Shown here in pieces: positions 23,216-32,764 of a DNA stretch of 64,000 bases. Under the pieces are notes generated by a model. The model did no database searches. It saw only the letters and a program-made list of their open reading frames with translations, and was not told the DNA's origin. Source of the stretch: Roseibacterium beibuensis (GTDB lineage: Bacteria > Pseudomonadota > Alphaproteobacteria > Rhodobacterales > Rhodobacteraceae); the NCBI RefSeq assembly GCF_039542305.1, contig NZ_BAABHW010000003.1, positions 1 through 64,000 of the forward strand, written 5' to 3'. Made by a program: the position numbers and the translations under genes. Positions within the stretch are counted from its first letter, which is position 1. Every line of letters starts with the position of its first letter.

Positions 23216-24841
23216 ATGTCCAAGCACCACGGCGGAAAAATCCTGGCGGACCGTTTGGCAAGCCACGGGGTGAAACGGGTCTTCTCGGTTCCGGGGGAAA
23301 GCTTCCTGGCCGCGCTGGATGGCCTGTACGACCATGACATCCAGAATATCGTCTGCCGGCAGGAGGGGGGCGCGGCGATGATGGCCGATGCCTACGGCAA
23401 GATGACGGGCGAACCGGGTGTCGTGTTCGTGACACGCGGGCCGGGGGCCACCAATGCCAGCGCTGGCCTGCACATCGCCATGCATGACGCCACGCCGCTG
23501 GTCTGTTTCGTGGGCCAGGTGCCGCTGAAGCACCGCGACCGCGACGTGTTCCAGGAGGTGAACTACCGCGACGTGTTCGGCTCGCTGGTGAAATGGGTGG
23601 CCGAGGTCGAGCGCACCGACCGTCTGGCCGAATACGTGGACCGTGCCTTTGCCATCGCACGCTCGGGCCGGCCCGGCCCCGTCGTCATCGCCCTGCCCGA
23701 GGATGTCTTGTCGGCCGACGCATCGGCACCCGCCGCGCCCGTCATCGGGGCCAAGCCTGAAAGCAGCCTGTCCGATGCCCATCTGGATCGGATTGTGGAA
23801 ACGCTGCGCAAGGCCGACCGACCGATGATCATCGCAGGCGGCTCGCTTTGGAGCGCCGGGGCCGCCGAACAGGCCGCCGAACTTGCGAAACGGACTGGCG
23901 CGCCCATCGCCGTTACGTTCCGTCGCCAGGATTATATCGACAACGATCATCCGAACTACGCGGGCGACCTGGGGGTGGGCATGAACCCCAAGCTCGGCGC
24001 GCGCCTGTCGCAGGCCGACGCGATCCTGCTGTTGGGCGCGGAGTTGAACGACATCACCACGAAGGATTTCACCCTGCTCGATCCGGCGACCGCGCCGGAG
24101 ATCATCCAGATCGCGCCGGACCCGGGGATGCCCAACAAGGTCTATCCGACCGCGCTGTCGCTTGTCTGCGATCCGCGCGACGCCGTGTCCCTGCTGCTGG
24201 AGCGCTTGCCCGAGGAACCGGACTCCGACCGCGGCGCCATCGAGGCGCGGGCAGAGTACGAGGCGTGGCAGACCCCGCAGGAAACACCGGGCGCGGTGAA
24301 GCTGGAGGAGGTGATCTGCTGGCTACGCGATCACGCAGGCCCGGATACGATCATCACGAACGGGGCGGGCAACTACGCCGCCTTCCTGCACCGCTACCAT
24401 CGGTTCCGGCAGCACGGCACGCAACTCGCCCCCACCTCGGGGTCGATGGGCTACGGCCTGCCCGCCGCCGTCTCGGCCAAGTTGCAGCACCCGAACCGCA
24501 CGGTCGTCTGCCTTGCCGGGGATGGCTGCCTGCAAATGACGATGCAGGAGCTGTCCACCGCGCGCCAATACGGGGCAGATATCATCGTGATCGTCGCCAA
24601 TAACGGGCGCTACGGCACGATCCGCATGCACCAGGAGCGGGAATACCCCGGTCGCGTCTCCGGCACGGAACTGTTCAACCCCGACTGGGCCGCGCTGGCC
24701 GGGGCCTATGGCGGCACAGGGCACTTGGTTACCGAAACAGGGCAATTCGCCGAGGCGTTCGAGGCCGCCCGGACAGGCGGGCTTCACATCATCGAACTGC
24801 GGCTGGACCCGCAGATGCTGAGCACGACGGCGTCTCTCTGA
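23216..24841 (+). CDS. Thiamine-pyrophosphate enzyme, acetolactate-synthase-like
   Basis: 541 residues with the three-domain layout of the family. N-terminal Pyr domain: FSVPGESFLAALDGL, the catalytic Glu in VCRQEGGAAMMADAYGK, and TRGPGATNA. Middle FAD/NAD-like domain ~195-330. C-terminal PP domain with the ThDP motif GDGCLQM...ANNGRYG (GDG-x-NN). It lacks a regulatory subunit gene nearby, so it is probably not the main IlvB. Carboligase or decarboxylase activity is certain by family; the substrate is not. Confidence 0.82.
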   Translation: MSKHHGGKILADRLASHGVKRVFSVPGESFLAALDGLYDHDIQNIVCRQEGGAAMMADAYGKMTGEPGVVFVTRGPGATNASAGLHIAMHDATPLVCFVGQVPLKHRDRDVFQEVNYRDVFGSLVKWVAEVERTDRLAEYVDRAFAIARSGRPGPVVIALPEDVLSADASAPAAPVIGAKPESSLSDAHLDRIVETLRKADRPMIIAGGSLWSAGAAEQAAELAKRTGAPIAVTFRRQDYIDNDHPNYAGDLGVGMNPKLGARLSQADAILLLGAELNDITTKDFTLLDPATAPEIIQIAPDPGMPNKVYPTALSLVCDPRDAVSLLLERLPEEPDSDRGAIEARAEYEAWQTPQETPGAVKLEEVICWLRDHAGPDTIITNGAGNYAAFLHRYHRFRQHGTQLAPTSGSMGYGLPAAVSAKLQHPNRTVVCLAGDGCLQMTMQELSTARQYGADIIVIVANNGRYGTIRMHQEREYPGRVSGTELFNPDWAALAGAYGGTGHLVTETGQFAEAFEAARTGGLHIIELRLDPQMLSTTASL

Positions 24842-24875
24842 CCCGATCTTTATCCGGGGAAATATGCTGGGGGTT

Positions 24876-24921
24876 TGGGGGCAAAGCCCCCATCCTCTTT
24901 CCAAAGAGAATGCGGCGACAG
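24876..24921. terminator. Three consecutive hairpins between convergent genes
   Basis: TGGGGGC-AAA-GCCCCCA (24876-24892), CTCTTT-CC-AAAGAG (24895-24908) and GCGGC-GACA-GCCGC just after lie in the 93 bp between the TPP-enzyme stop and the MscS stop. They fit a bidirectional transcription end; no T run is long enough to be certain. Confidence 0.55.
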
Positions 24922-24934
24922 CCGCGCCGCCGGC

Positions 24935-26287
24935 TCAGACCTCCGGCGTGGGCTTGTCGCCAAGCATCCGCACCTCGCGCTGCGGGAAGGGGATCGAGAT
25001 CCCGTTTTCCTGGAACGCGTCCCAAAGCGCGAGAAAGACGTTGCCGCGAATATTGGTCAGCCCCCCGGTCGGGTCACGGATCCAGAACCGCAGGATGTAA
25101 TCGACACTGGAATCGCCAAAGCCGGTGACATGGCAGACCGGCTTGCGATCGGTCAGCACACGGTCCACCCCCATCGCGGCCTCGATGGCGATGCGGCGCA
25201 CCAGATGCGGATCATCGCCATAGGAGGTGCCGAAATGGATATCGAGGCGCACGAACTCGTTCGTATGTGACCAGTTCACCACCTGGTTGGTGATCAGGTC
25301 CTCGTTCGGGATCAGGTACTCTTTGCCGTCCCGCGTCACGACGCTGGCATAACGGGCGCCAAGCGTCTGGATCCAGCCGAAGGTATCGCCAAGGCTGATC
25401 ACGTCGCCCGGCTTGATCGATTTGTCGAGCAGGATGATCACGCCTGAGACAAGGTTCGACACCACCTTTTGCAGGCCAAAGCCGAGGCCCACGCCGATGG
25501 CGCCCGACAGGACCGCCAGACCGGTGAGATCCACACCCGAGGCCCGCAGGCCGATATAGATCGCCGCGCCGTAGAGCAGGACCTGCATGAACTTGACGAC
25601 CAGCACCCGCATGGAAGGGGACAGGTCCTCGTTCCGTTCGATCCGCGCGGTGGTGGTCCGGGTCAGGAACCGCGCCGCCATGATCAGCAGCGCGACGATC
25701 AGCACGGCCTGCAGCACCCCAAGCAGCGACAGGCGTATCCCGCCGAGGTTGAAGCCCACCGAATCGAGGATCGCCCCAATCTCTTCCTGCAGGTTCAGAA
25801 TGGCGATGGTGACGTAGATCCACGCGCCGTATCGCACGAGGCTGCGCAGAACGGGCGAGCGGATCAGCCGCGCGACGACAGCTACGAACAGCCATGCGGT
25901 GGCAAGCTCGGCCACGACGGACAGAAGGTAACTGCGCGATGGCCATGTCACCTCTCGCATCACCAGGACCATCGTCCAGACGAGCACAACGAAGAAGATC
26001 AGGAACAGCCGCCGATGCACGATCACGAGAATGCGCATCCGCCATGTCGGCCACCCCTCGCGCGAGGCCATCCATGCGCGGATGCGCGGGCCGAAGCCCC
26101 GCGTCAGAAACCACGCGACAAGCACCAGGCCCAGGAGGATGGCGACCTGATAGGCATTCCAGGGCCGCAAAAGGCCTTCGAGAAACACGCGCCCCTGTGC
26201 AAACAAGCCCTCGACCGACGTCGTCAGCCCCTCCATCGGGGTTGCATCGGGCAGGGCGTCGGTCGGCGTCTCTGTCTCGGGCTCCAT
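24935..26287 (-). CDS. MscS-family mechanosensitive channel
   Basis: 450 residues. Six or so N-terminal TM helices are followed by the conserved pore helix and beta domain: GAIGVGLGFGLQKVVSNLVS, GVIILLDKSIKPGDVISLG, then YLIPNEDLITNQVVNWSH. It protects against hypo-osmotic shock in the inner membrane. The N-terminal ~60 residues before TM1 are probably cytosolic. Full-length. It converges on the TPP-enzyme gene. Confidence 0.88.
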   Translation of the reverse strand: MEPETETPTDALPDATPMEGLTTSVEGLFAQGRVFLEGLLRPWNAYQVAILLGLVLVAWFLTRGFGPRIRAWMASREGWPTWRMRILVIVHRRLFLIFFVVLVWTMVLVMREVTWPSRSYLLSVVAELATAWLFVAVVARLIRSPVLRSLVRYGAWIYVTIAILNLQEEIGAILDSVGFNLGGIRLSLLGVLQAVLIVALLIMAARFLTRTTTARIERNEDLSPSMRVLVVKFMQVLLYGAAIYIGLRASGVDLTGLAVLSGAIGVGLGFGLQKVVSNLVSGVIILLDKSIKPGDVISLGDTFGWIQTLGARYASVVTRDGKEYLIPNEDLITNQVVNWSHTNEFVRLDIHFGTSYGDDPHLVRRIAIEAAMGVDRVLTDRKPVCHVTGFGDSSVDYILRFWIRDPTGGLTNIRGNVFLALWDAFQENGISIPFPQREVRMLGDKPTPEV

Positions 26288-26344
26288 CGCGGTCCTTTCG
26301 GATATGTGCGATTACCCTAGGGCGCGCTCGGGTCTTCGCCAAGC

Positions 26345-26482
26345 GTGACCCTTGGCAAGGGGCAAGTGCATGTGTATCTCGACGGCATGACACGGGTTTT
26401 CGACATGGACGACCGGGCGCGCCTGCCGTGGCGCTTTTTCGGCGCGCGTTGCAGCGTCCTCGGGCACCTAGGCACGGCCTGA
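26345..26482 (+). CDS. Possible 45-residue protein upstream of leuC
   Basis: GTG 26345 opens a 45-codon frame (VYLDGMTRVFDMDDRARL, then RFFGARCSVLGHLG) with high third-position GC, as in coding DNA here. No good ribosome binding site is visible and no family is recognised. It is the only coding signal in the 244 bp between MscS and leuC; it could be a decayed remnant. Confidence 0.3.
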   Translation: MTLGKGQVHVYLDGMTRVFDMDDRARLPWRFFGARCSVLGHLGTA

Positions 26483-26531
26483 CAGCTCAGCCGAACCGAC
26501 GACCATTTCCCGCCCATCCGGAGACTGACCG

Positions 26532-27938
26532 ATGGCCCCCAAAACACTCTATGACAAGATCTGGGACGCTCACCTCGTGCATGAGGCCGAGGATGGCACC
26601 AGCCTGCTTTATATCGACCGCCACCTCGTCCACGAAGTGACCAGCCCGCAGGCCTTCGAAGGGCTGCGCATAACGGGCCGCACGGTGCGCGCACCCGAAA
26701 AGACGATCGCGGTGCCCGACCATAACGTGCCCACCACGATGGGCCGGGAAGATCCCGAGAAGATGCCCGAGGACAGCCGCATCCAGGTGGCCGCGCTGGA
26801 CCAGAACGCCAAGGATTTCGGCATCCACTACTACCCTGTGACGGATGTGCGCCAGGGCATCGTGCATATCGTCGGCCCCGAACAGGGCTGGACCCTGCCG
26901 GGCATGACCGTGGTCTGCGGTGACAGCCACACCGCGACGCACGGCGCCTTCGGGGCGCTGGCGCACGGCATCGGCACCTCCGAGGTGGAACACGTGCTGG
27001 CCACGCAGACGTTGATCCAGAAGAAATCGAAGAACATGAAGGTCGAGATCACCGGGCAACTGGCCCCGGGCGTCACGGCCAAGGATATCGTCCTGACCAT
27101 CATCGGCGAGACCGGCACCGCAGGCGGCACCGGCTATGTCATCGAGTATTGCGGCGAGGCGATCCGCTCGCTGTCGATGGAAGGGCGGATGACGATCTGC
27201 AACATGGCGATCGAGGGTGGTGCCCGCGCCGGCCTGATCGCACCGGACGAGACGACCTTCGACTACGTCAAGGGCCGCCCCCATGCGCCGAAGGGCGCCC
27301 AGTGGGAAGCCGCGCTGGCCTGGTGGAAGACGCTCTATTCAGACGACGACGCCCATTGGGACAAGGTCGTGACCATCCGTGGCGAGGATATCGCCCCCAG
27401 CGTGACCTGGGGCACCTCGCCCGAGGATGTGCTGGCGATCACCGATGTCGTGCCCGCGCCCGAGGATTTCAAAGGCGGCAAGGTCGAGGCGGCCAAGCGC
27501 TCGCTCGATTACATGGGGCTGAAGCCGGGCACGCCGCTCAAGGACATCGCCATCGATACGGTCTTCATCGGGTCTTGCACCAATGGCCGGATCGAGGATT
27601 TGCGTGCCGCTGCTGCCGTGCTGAAAGGCAAGAAGATCAAGGACGGCATCCGCGCCATGGTCGTGCCGGGGTCCGGCCTTGTCCGTGCGCAGGCCGAGGA
27701 AGAAGGGCTGGCCGACATCTTCAAGGAGGCCGGGTTCGAATGGCGGCTTGCGGGCTGTTCCATGTGCCTTGCCATGAACCCCGACCAGTTGGCCCCCGGT
27801 GAACGCTGCGCGGCCACCTCGAACCGCAATTTCGAGGGGCGTCAGGGCCGCGGCGGGCGCACCCACCTGATGAGCCCGGCGATGGCGGCGGCGGCCGCCG
27901 TGACGGGCCATCTGACGGATGTGCGCGAGTTGATGTGA
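26532..27938 (+). CDS. leuC: 3-isopropylmalate dehydratase large subunit
   Basis: 468 residues. With LeuD it isomerises 2- to 3-isopropylmalate in leucine synthesis. Aconitase-fold markers: DGTSLLYIDRHLVHEVTSPQ near the N-terminus, VCGDSHTATHGAFGALAHGI, and the [4Fe-4S] cysteines in GSCTNGRIEDL and GCSMCLAMNPD. Full length. No leader peptide or attenuator was seen upstream. A strong hairpin (27996-28023) ends its transcript, so leuD, 4 kb away, is expressed separately. Confidence 0.95.
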   Translation: MAPKTLYDKIWDAHLVHEAEDGTSLLYIDRHLVHEVTSPQAFEGLRITGRTVRAPEKTIAVPDHNVPTTMGREDPEKMPEDSRIQVAALDQNAKDFGIHYYPVTDVRQGIVHIVGPEQGWTLPGMTVVCGDSHTATHGAFGALAHGIGTSEVEHVLATQTLIQKKSKNMKVEITGQLAPGVTAKDIVLTIIGETGTAGGTGYVIEYCGEAIRSLSMEGRMTICNMAIEGGARAGLIAPDETTFDYVKGRPHAPKGAQWEAALAWWKTLYSDDDAHWDKVVTIRGEDIAPSVTWGTSPEDVLAITDVVPAPEDFKGGKVEAAKRSLDYMGLKPGTPLKDIAIDTVFIGSCTNGRIEDLRAAAAVLKGKKIKDGIRAMVVPGSGLVRAQAEEEGLADIFKEAGFEWRLAGCSMCLAMNPDQLAPGERCAATSNRNFEGRQGRGGRTHLMSPAMAAAAAVTGHLTDVRELM

Positions 27939-27995
27939 GACGCGCGCGGTCGTGGGCTGTTCGACCGGCACCTTCTCTTCCACCGAGTCCAAGAA

Positions 27996-28023
27996 ACGGG
28001 GCCGCCCTTTTGCGGCCCCGTTG
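27996..28023 (+). terminator. 11-bp stem terminator after leuC
   Basis: AACGGGGCCGC and GCGGCCCCGTT pair perfectly around a CCTTTT loop; only a short T run follows. It separates leuC from the glycosyltransferase gene. Confidence 0.7.
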
Positions 28024-28042
28024 ACGTTTGCGGGCGGTGCAC

Positions 28043-28840
28043 ATGGCTGATCTCCCCGGCATTGCCAGTTTCTGGATCGGCCCGCGCCTTCGCTGGATCG
28101 ACAAGCTGTCGCTCGCCAGTTTCGCGGCGCTCGGGCATCCGGTGACGCTGTTTCACGCCGGGGAGGGGCCTGCGCCTGCGGTGCCCACGGGCGCCGATCT
28201 GGTCCGTGCGGAGGAAATCTGGCCGGAGATCGGAGCGTCTATCGCGGGTTTGCCGCCTGCCCCCTTGTCGGATGTCTTCCGTCTGCACCTCATGCACCGC
28301 AGCGAGATGATCTGGGTGGATACCGATGTGATCGCTCTGCGCCCGCTGCGCCCATCCGGGGGCTACCTGATCGGGCGGCAGGAAGGGGACTGGGTGAACG
28401 GCGCGGTCATGCGGCTTCCGCCCACCTCGCCGGCGCTCAGGATGTTGCGCGCCGCGTTTGACGATCCTGCGGCGGTCTTTCCCTGGCTGGAGTCCGCACA
28501 GCAGGAGGAGATCCGCCGGATCGTACCCGAGCGACGGCAAGCCGAAACCGCGCGCCTTGTCGGCAACGCCTTCGGCCCACTGGCGCAGACATACGCGATG
28601 AAACAGACCGGTGAAATTGACCACGCCCTTCCGCAAGAGGCGCTGAACCCGATCCCGTGGTGGCTGGGCGATCTGTATTTCGACCCGCGCGGCACGCTCG
28701 ACCATTGGGTGACCGAGAACACGCTTTGCCTGCACCTTTATGCGTCGCGCCTCCGCCCGTTTTTCAAACGGCGGCGGCCGCCGAAAGGCTCCCCTCTCGC
28801 GCGGATGGCCCGGCGCATCGGGTTCGATGATTTCCGTTAG
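28043..28840 (+). CDS. Glycosyltransferase-like protein (GT32 / DXD type)
   Basis: 265 residues from ATG 28043; a start a few codons upstream is possible and no clear ribosome binding site is seen. FWIGPRLRWIDKLSLASF at the N-terminus, FRLHLMHRSEMIWVDTDV with the metal-binding DTD motif, and a late NTLCLHLYAS resemble capsular/galactosyltransferase-like DXD enzymes. It would transfer a sugar from a nucleotide sugar; acceptor unknown. It overlaps the convergent MFS stop by 4 bp. It is an isolated gene between leucine and transporter genes. Confidence 0.6.
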   Translation: MADLPGIASFWIGPRLRWIDKLSLASFAALGHPVTLFHAGEGPAPAVPTGADLVRAEEIWPEIGASIAGLPPAPLSDVFRLHLMHRSEMIWVDTDVIALRPLRPSGGYLIGRQEGDWVNGAVMRLPPTSPALRMLRAAFDDPAAVFPWLESAQQEEIRRIVPERRQAETARLVGNAFGPLAQTYAMKQTGEIDHALPQEALNPIPWWLGDLYFDPRGTLDHWVTENTLCLHLYASRLRPFFKRRRPPKGSPLARMARRIGFDDFR

Positions 28841-30066
28841 CCGGGCCGCCCCTCGCGGCGATAGCGCAGAAGCACCGGAACCATCGCCACGGACAGCCCG
28901 AGGCACCACAGGCCCATCGCGACGCCCTGCTCCGGGAAGGTCACGCCGCGGTCGATCAGAACGCCGGTGATCCCCGGCCCGATGGCGGTGGACAGCACCA
29001 TCACCGCCGTCACCGTCGCCCGCACCGCTCCCAGATTGTCGGTGCCGTAGGCGGCGGGCAGAAACGCACCCCATAGCGCGCCGGACATGCCTTGGGTGAT
29101 GCCGAGGATGCCAAGGGCCACAACCCAAAGGATCGGGGTAGTGGCCGGTCCGATCAGGAACATCGCCACCCCCATCGGGATCAAGAGAACGGGCAGTAAC
29201 CGCTCCGGTCCGAACCTGTCCGCCGCCCAACCCGCGACCAGTGACATCACCACGGTAGCGCCGGCATAGGCCGGGTAGGCCGGGGCCATGGAGATCAGGC
29301 TCCAGCCCTTCACCTCGGCCACATGGGCCTGGTGGAAGAACACGACCGTGCCAATAAACCCCGGCGTCAGGATCATCGGGATCAGCGCCCAGAACAGCCA
29401 GTGGCGCAGCACCTCGGCACGCCGCCAGTGACGCGCGCCCAAGCCCGGGCTACCGGTGAAGCTGACCTGACCGGTCGGTGCGCGATCCCGCGCCAGCAAC
29501 CACAGAAGCAGCGGCAACATGATCACCAGGATGACAAGGGCCGTCACGCCCCAGGTCGCGCGCCAGCCGATCCAGCCGATGCACAGGACGACGCCAAGCG
29601 GCAGCGCGACCTCTCCCAGCGGATGGCCCAGATTGGCGATGGATACGGCCTTGCCCCGCGTGCTGACGAACCATCGGCCCATGGCCGTGATGCCCATATG
29701 GGTGAACATTCCCTGCCCACAGAACCGCAGCAAGAAGACGGACACGCCCAACACCCAGACAGACTGCCCCAGGGCCATGCCAAGGCAGGCCAGGGCAAAA
29801 AGGCCGGAAATCAGCGTGACGAGGCGCGAGAGCGGCATGGTATCGGCCAGCCCGCCCCGGCTGAGCAGCAGGGCCGCCGAGGAAAGGGTCGCGAGGGTGT
29901 AGATCCCGCCCCAGCCCCCGTCACTCAGGCCGTAGGCGTCGCGGATGCCGCCTGCGAAAAGCGAGATGAACCAGGTCTGTCCGAACGAGGACCCAAAGGT
30001 CAGCAACACGCCGGTGGCAAGCCAGCGTCGGTTTTCAAACAGGAACGCGCGCATGTGTTTCGCCAT
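28837..30066 (-). CDS. MFS transporter
   Basis: 409 residues, 12 TM helices. Major-facilitator features: GIRDAYGLSDGGWGGIYTLA in the first part, RFCGQGMFTHMGITAMGRWF, and RGKAVSIANLGHPLGE (motif-like loop); the second half contains SLVAGWAADRFGPERLL. Inner-membrane secondary transporter, substrate unknown. It follows the HupE gene by 41 bp on the same strand and may be read with it. Confidence 0.8.
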   Translation of the reverse strand: MAKHMRAFLFENRRWLATGVLLTFGSSFGQTWFISLFAGGIRDAYGLSDGGWGGIYTLATLSSAALLLSRGGLADTMPLSRLVTLISGLFALACLGMALGQSVWVLGVSVFLLRFCGQGMFTHMGITAMGRWFVSTRGKAVSIANLGHPLGEVALPLGVVLCIGWIGWRATWGVTALVILVIMLPLLLWLLARDRAPTGQVSFTGSPGLGARHWRRAEVLRHWLFWALIPMILTPGFIGTVVFFHQAHVAEVKGWSLISMAPAYPAYAGATVVMSLVAGWAADRFGPERLLPVLLIPMGVAMFLIGPATTPILWVVALGILGITQGMSGALWGAFLPAAYGTDNLGAVRATVTAVMVLSTAIGPGITGVLIDRGVTFPEQGVAMGLWCLGLSVAMVPVLLRYRREGRPG

Positions 30067-30107
30067 ACGCCTGTCGCGTGGCGGGCGAAACCCCCGTCAG
30101 AAGAAGC

Positions 30108-31226
30108 TCAGAGGATCGTGCGCTCGACCACCCAATAGGCGCCGATGGAGGCGATTATCAGCGAGACCGGGATGGCGATCGCCTTGCGATACCATGCGCG
30201 CGACATGAACCAACCCACCAGCGAAAACGCGATGAGGATGACCATCAACTGCCCGATCTCGACGCCGATGTTGAAACCGACCAGCGCATAAAGGAACCGA
30301 CCCGAGGCGATGCCGTAATCCCCCAGCACCGATGCAAACCCCAGCCCGTGCAGCAGGCCGAACACGAAGACCAGCGCCGTGCGCCCCTTGATCGTGCCAA
30401 AGCCGAGCGTGTTCTCGATACCGACGAAAACGATGGTCGCCGCGATCAGCGGCTCGACGATGCTGGCCGGGACCGTCACCACACCCGTGGCCGCCAGGGC
30501 CAGCGTGATGGTATGGGCCACGGTGAAGGCCGTCACCTGCCACAAAAGCGGGCCAAGCTGCGTCGCGAAAAAGAACAAGCCCAACACGAACAGGATATGG
30601 TCCAGCCCCAGCGGGACGATGTGTTCGACGCCCGCACCGATATAGCGGAGGAAAACGGCCCCCGCGGTTTCTGTCAGGACAGCGGCGCGGGGCAGTTCGG
30701 GCGTCATTTCGCCCACCCCCAGGAACCCCTCGTAGGCGTCCTCGCCTCCGCCGACCTGCCGGGGAATGAACGTCCCGAACTGCGGGGCAAGGCCAACCCG
30801 CACGCCCGCGTCACCCGGTGGCAGTTCGGCCCCGACCGTCAGGATCGAGTCGCGTGGCAGGTCGAGGTTGCCGACCGCAGGGATCTCGACCGAAACGATG
30901 TCGGGCGTTACAAGCTCTCCCTCGACCTCGATCAGAAAGCCACGCTGGATCCGGGGCCACGCGTCCCGCAGGGCGGCTTCCAGCCGCTCCGGGCCAAGGG
31001 TTCGCAAGCGGTCGTAGATCGCGGCCTCGGGCGCGGTGTTCGTGTTGTCGATCTCGGCCAGATCGATCCCTGCGATCAGGCTTTCCAGGGTCACGATCAG
31101 GCGCAGCGTGACACGCTCGGCCCCCACTTCGACATCGGCTATGGTGGGGCGGATCTCGTGTGATGCGGCTGGCAAAACCGTGAGAAGCAATGCCATTGAC
31201 ACAAGCGCGTGGCGAACGACCTTCAT
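30108..31226 (-). CDS. HupE/UreJ-family membrane protein, probable Ni/Co permease
   Basis: 372 residues starting MKVVRHALVSMALLL (an ATG three codons upstream is also possible). A signal peptide precedes a ~180-residue periplasmic domain that starts SHEIRPTIADVEVG. C-terminal HupE domain: GLDHILFVLGLFFF, VTAFTVAHTITLALAATG and FGLLHGLGFASVLGD, the His-rich helices typical of nickel/cobalt permeases. Its start faces the DUF4198 start, 25 bp away; DUF4198 proteins also accompany nickel uptake, so the pair probably acts together. Confidence 0.82.
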   Translation of the reverse strand: MKVVRHALVSMALLLTVLPAASHEIRPTIADVEVGAERVTLRLIVTLESLIAGIDLAEIDNTNTAPEAAIYDRLRTLGPERLEAALRDAWPRIQRGFLIEVEGELVTPDIVSVEIPAVGNLDLPRDSILTVGAELPPGDAGVRVGLAPQFGTFIPRQVGGGEDAYEGFLGVGEMTPELPRAAVLTETAGAVFLRYIGAGVEHIVPLGLDHILFVLGLFFFATQLGPLLWQVTAFTVAHTITLALAATGVVTVPASIVEPLIAATIVFVGIENTLGFGTIKGRTALVFVFGLLHGLGFASVLGDYGIASGRFLYALVGFNIGVEIGQLMVILIAFSLVGWFMSRAWYRKAIAIPVSLIIASIGAYWVVERTIL

Positions 31227-31251
31227 AGCCGACATGAAAAAGGATTTCCCG

Positions 31252-32049
31252 ATGATGAGATCTGTTTTCGCCCTGACACTTGCCGCGATTTCCCTCGGCG
31301 GCAAGGTCGCGGCGCATGAATTGTGGATCGACCCGGCCGCCTATCGTGTCGATCCCGGCAGCACGGTCGAGGCGCAATTGCGCGTCGGGACGGAGTTTCA
31401 AGGCGTGCCGCAGGCCTATATTCCCCGCCGCGCGGTCCGGCTGGATGTTGTCACAGGCGATGAGGTCCGGCCCGTCGATGCGCGGATCGGCGACATGCCT
31501 GCCTTCTCGATGGCCGAGATGCCCGAGGGGTTGGCGGTTCTCGTCTATGAGACCACCGCCTTCGATCTGACCTGGGAAACGTGGGAGCAGTTCGTCAGCT
31601 TCGTCGAACACAAGGATCTCGGCGATGCCGCGACGATGCAGGCCGAGCGCGGGCTCGACCAGATCGCTGTCCAGGAACACTACTTCCGCTTTGCGAAATC
31701 GCTGGTCGCCGTGGGCGACGGCGCAGGTGAAGACCGGGTGATGGGCTTGCGCACGGAACTTGTCGCCTTGGCCAACCCCTACACCGACGATCTGTCGGAC
31801 GGGATGCCCGTGCAACTCTGGCTCGACGGCGCGGTCAGGGCCAATACCCAGATCGAATTGTTCAGCCAAGGCCCGGATGGCGAGGTCGAGATCACGCTGC
31901 ATCGAACCGACGCGGTGGGCATTGCCGTTCTGCCGGTCGAAGCCGGACACGAATACCTGGTCGATGCGGTCGCGATCGAAGCGATGGACCCGGCGGAAGG
32001 CGCGGAATGGCGCACCCTATGGGCCAGCCTGACCTTCGAGGTGCCCTAA
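31252..32049 (+). CDS. DUF4198 periplasmic protein, likely metal-uptake accessory
   Basis: 265 residues. Signal peptide (MMRSVFALTLAAISLGGKVAA) followed directly by HELWIDPAAYRVDPG, the DUF4198 start with the exposed N-terminal histidine that binds metal in NikK-like proteins. AAGGA lies 7 nt before ATG 31252. The rest is beta-rich, ending WASLTFEVP. Periplasmic Ni/Co binding for HupE is the most likely role, inferred from domain and partner. Only 25 bp separates its start from hupE, so each promoter must lie inside the other gene. Confidence 0.75.
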   Translation: MMRSVFALTLAAISLGGKVAAHELWIDPAAYRVDPGSTVEAQLRVGTEFQGVPQAYIPRRAVRLDVVTGDEVRPVDARIGDMPAFSMAEMPEGLAVLVYETTAFDLTWETWEQFVSFVEHKDLGDAATMQAERGLDQIAVQEHYFRFAKSLVAVGDGAGEDRVMGLRTELVALANPYTDDLSDGMPVQLWLDGAVRANTQIELFSQGPDGEVEITLHRTDAVGIAVLPVEAGHEYLVDAVAIEAMDPAEGAEWRTLWASLTFEVP

Positions 32050-32118
32050 GACGCTGCCGATCCCTTGCCGATCCCCCGCGCGCACGCTATCGAAGCGCCG
32101 GACCGAGAGGAGTGCCAG

Positions 32119-32724
32119 ATGGAAAAGTTCACCAAGCTGACCGGAATCGCCGCGCCGCTGCCGCTGATCAATGTCGACACCGACATGATCATCCCCAAGC
32201 AGTTCCTGAAGACGATCAAGCGCTCGGGCCTTGGTGTAAACCTCTTCGACGAAATGCGTTATGACGACAACGGCGAGGAAATCCCCGATTTCGTGCTGAA
32301 CAAGCCGGCTTATCGCAACGCCCAGATCCTGGTCGCCGGTGACAATTTCGGCTGCGGGTCCTCGCGGGAACACGCGCCCTGGGCGCTTCTGGATTTCGGC
32401 ATCCGCTGCGTGATCGCGCCCAGCTTTGCGGACATCTTCTTCAACAACTGCTTCAAGAACGGCATTCTGCCGATCGTTCTGCCGCAGGAAGAGGTCGACA
32501 AACTGATGGACGATGCCGAACGCGGCGCGAACGCGATCATCAGTGTCGATCTCGAGAACCAGACGATCACCGGCCCTGATGGCGGCTCGATCAGTTTCGA
32601 CGTCGATCCCTTCCGCAAGCATTGCCTGTTGAACGGCCTCGACGATATCGGGCTGACCCTTGAAAAAGCGCCGTCCATCGACGCGTTCGAGACGAAATCC
32701 GCGCAGGAACGCCCGTGGGTGTAA
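32119..32724 (+). CDS. leuD: 3-isopropylmalate dehydratase small subunit
   Basis: 201 residues. Swivel domain of the LeuCD enzyme: LINVDTDMIIPKQFLKTI at the N-terminus, then GDNFGCGSSREHAPWAL (conserved substrate loop) and the basic C-terminal helix region. GAGAGGAG precedes the ATG. It lies 4.2 kb from leuC with four unrelated genes between; each has its own terminator. Intact. Confidence 0.95.
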   Translation: MEKFTKLTGIAAPLPLINVDTDMIIPKQFLKTIKRSGLGVNLFDEMRYDDNGEEIPDFVLNKPAYRNAQILVAGDNFGCGSSREHAPWALLDFGIRCVIAPSFADIFFNNCFKNGILPIVLPQEEVDKLMDDAERGANAIISVDLENQTITGPDGGSISFDVDPFRKHCLLNGLDDIGLTLEKAPSIDAFETKSAQERPWV

Positions 32725-32764
32725 CGCCCCCTGCACATCTAACCTGATGCAATTCGGTGACACT

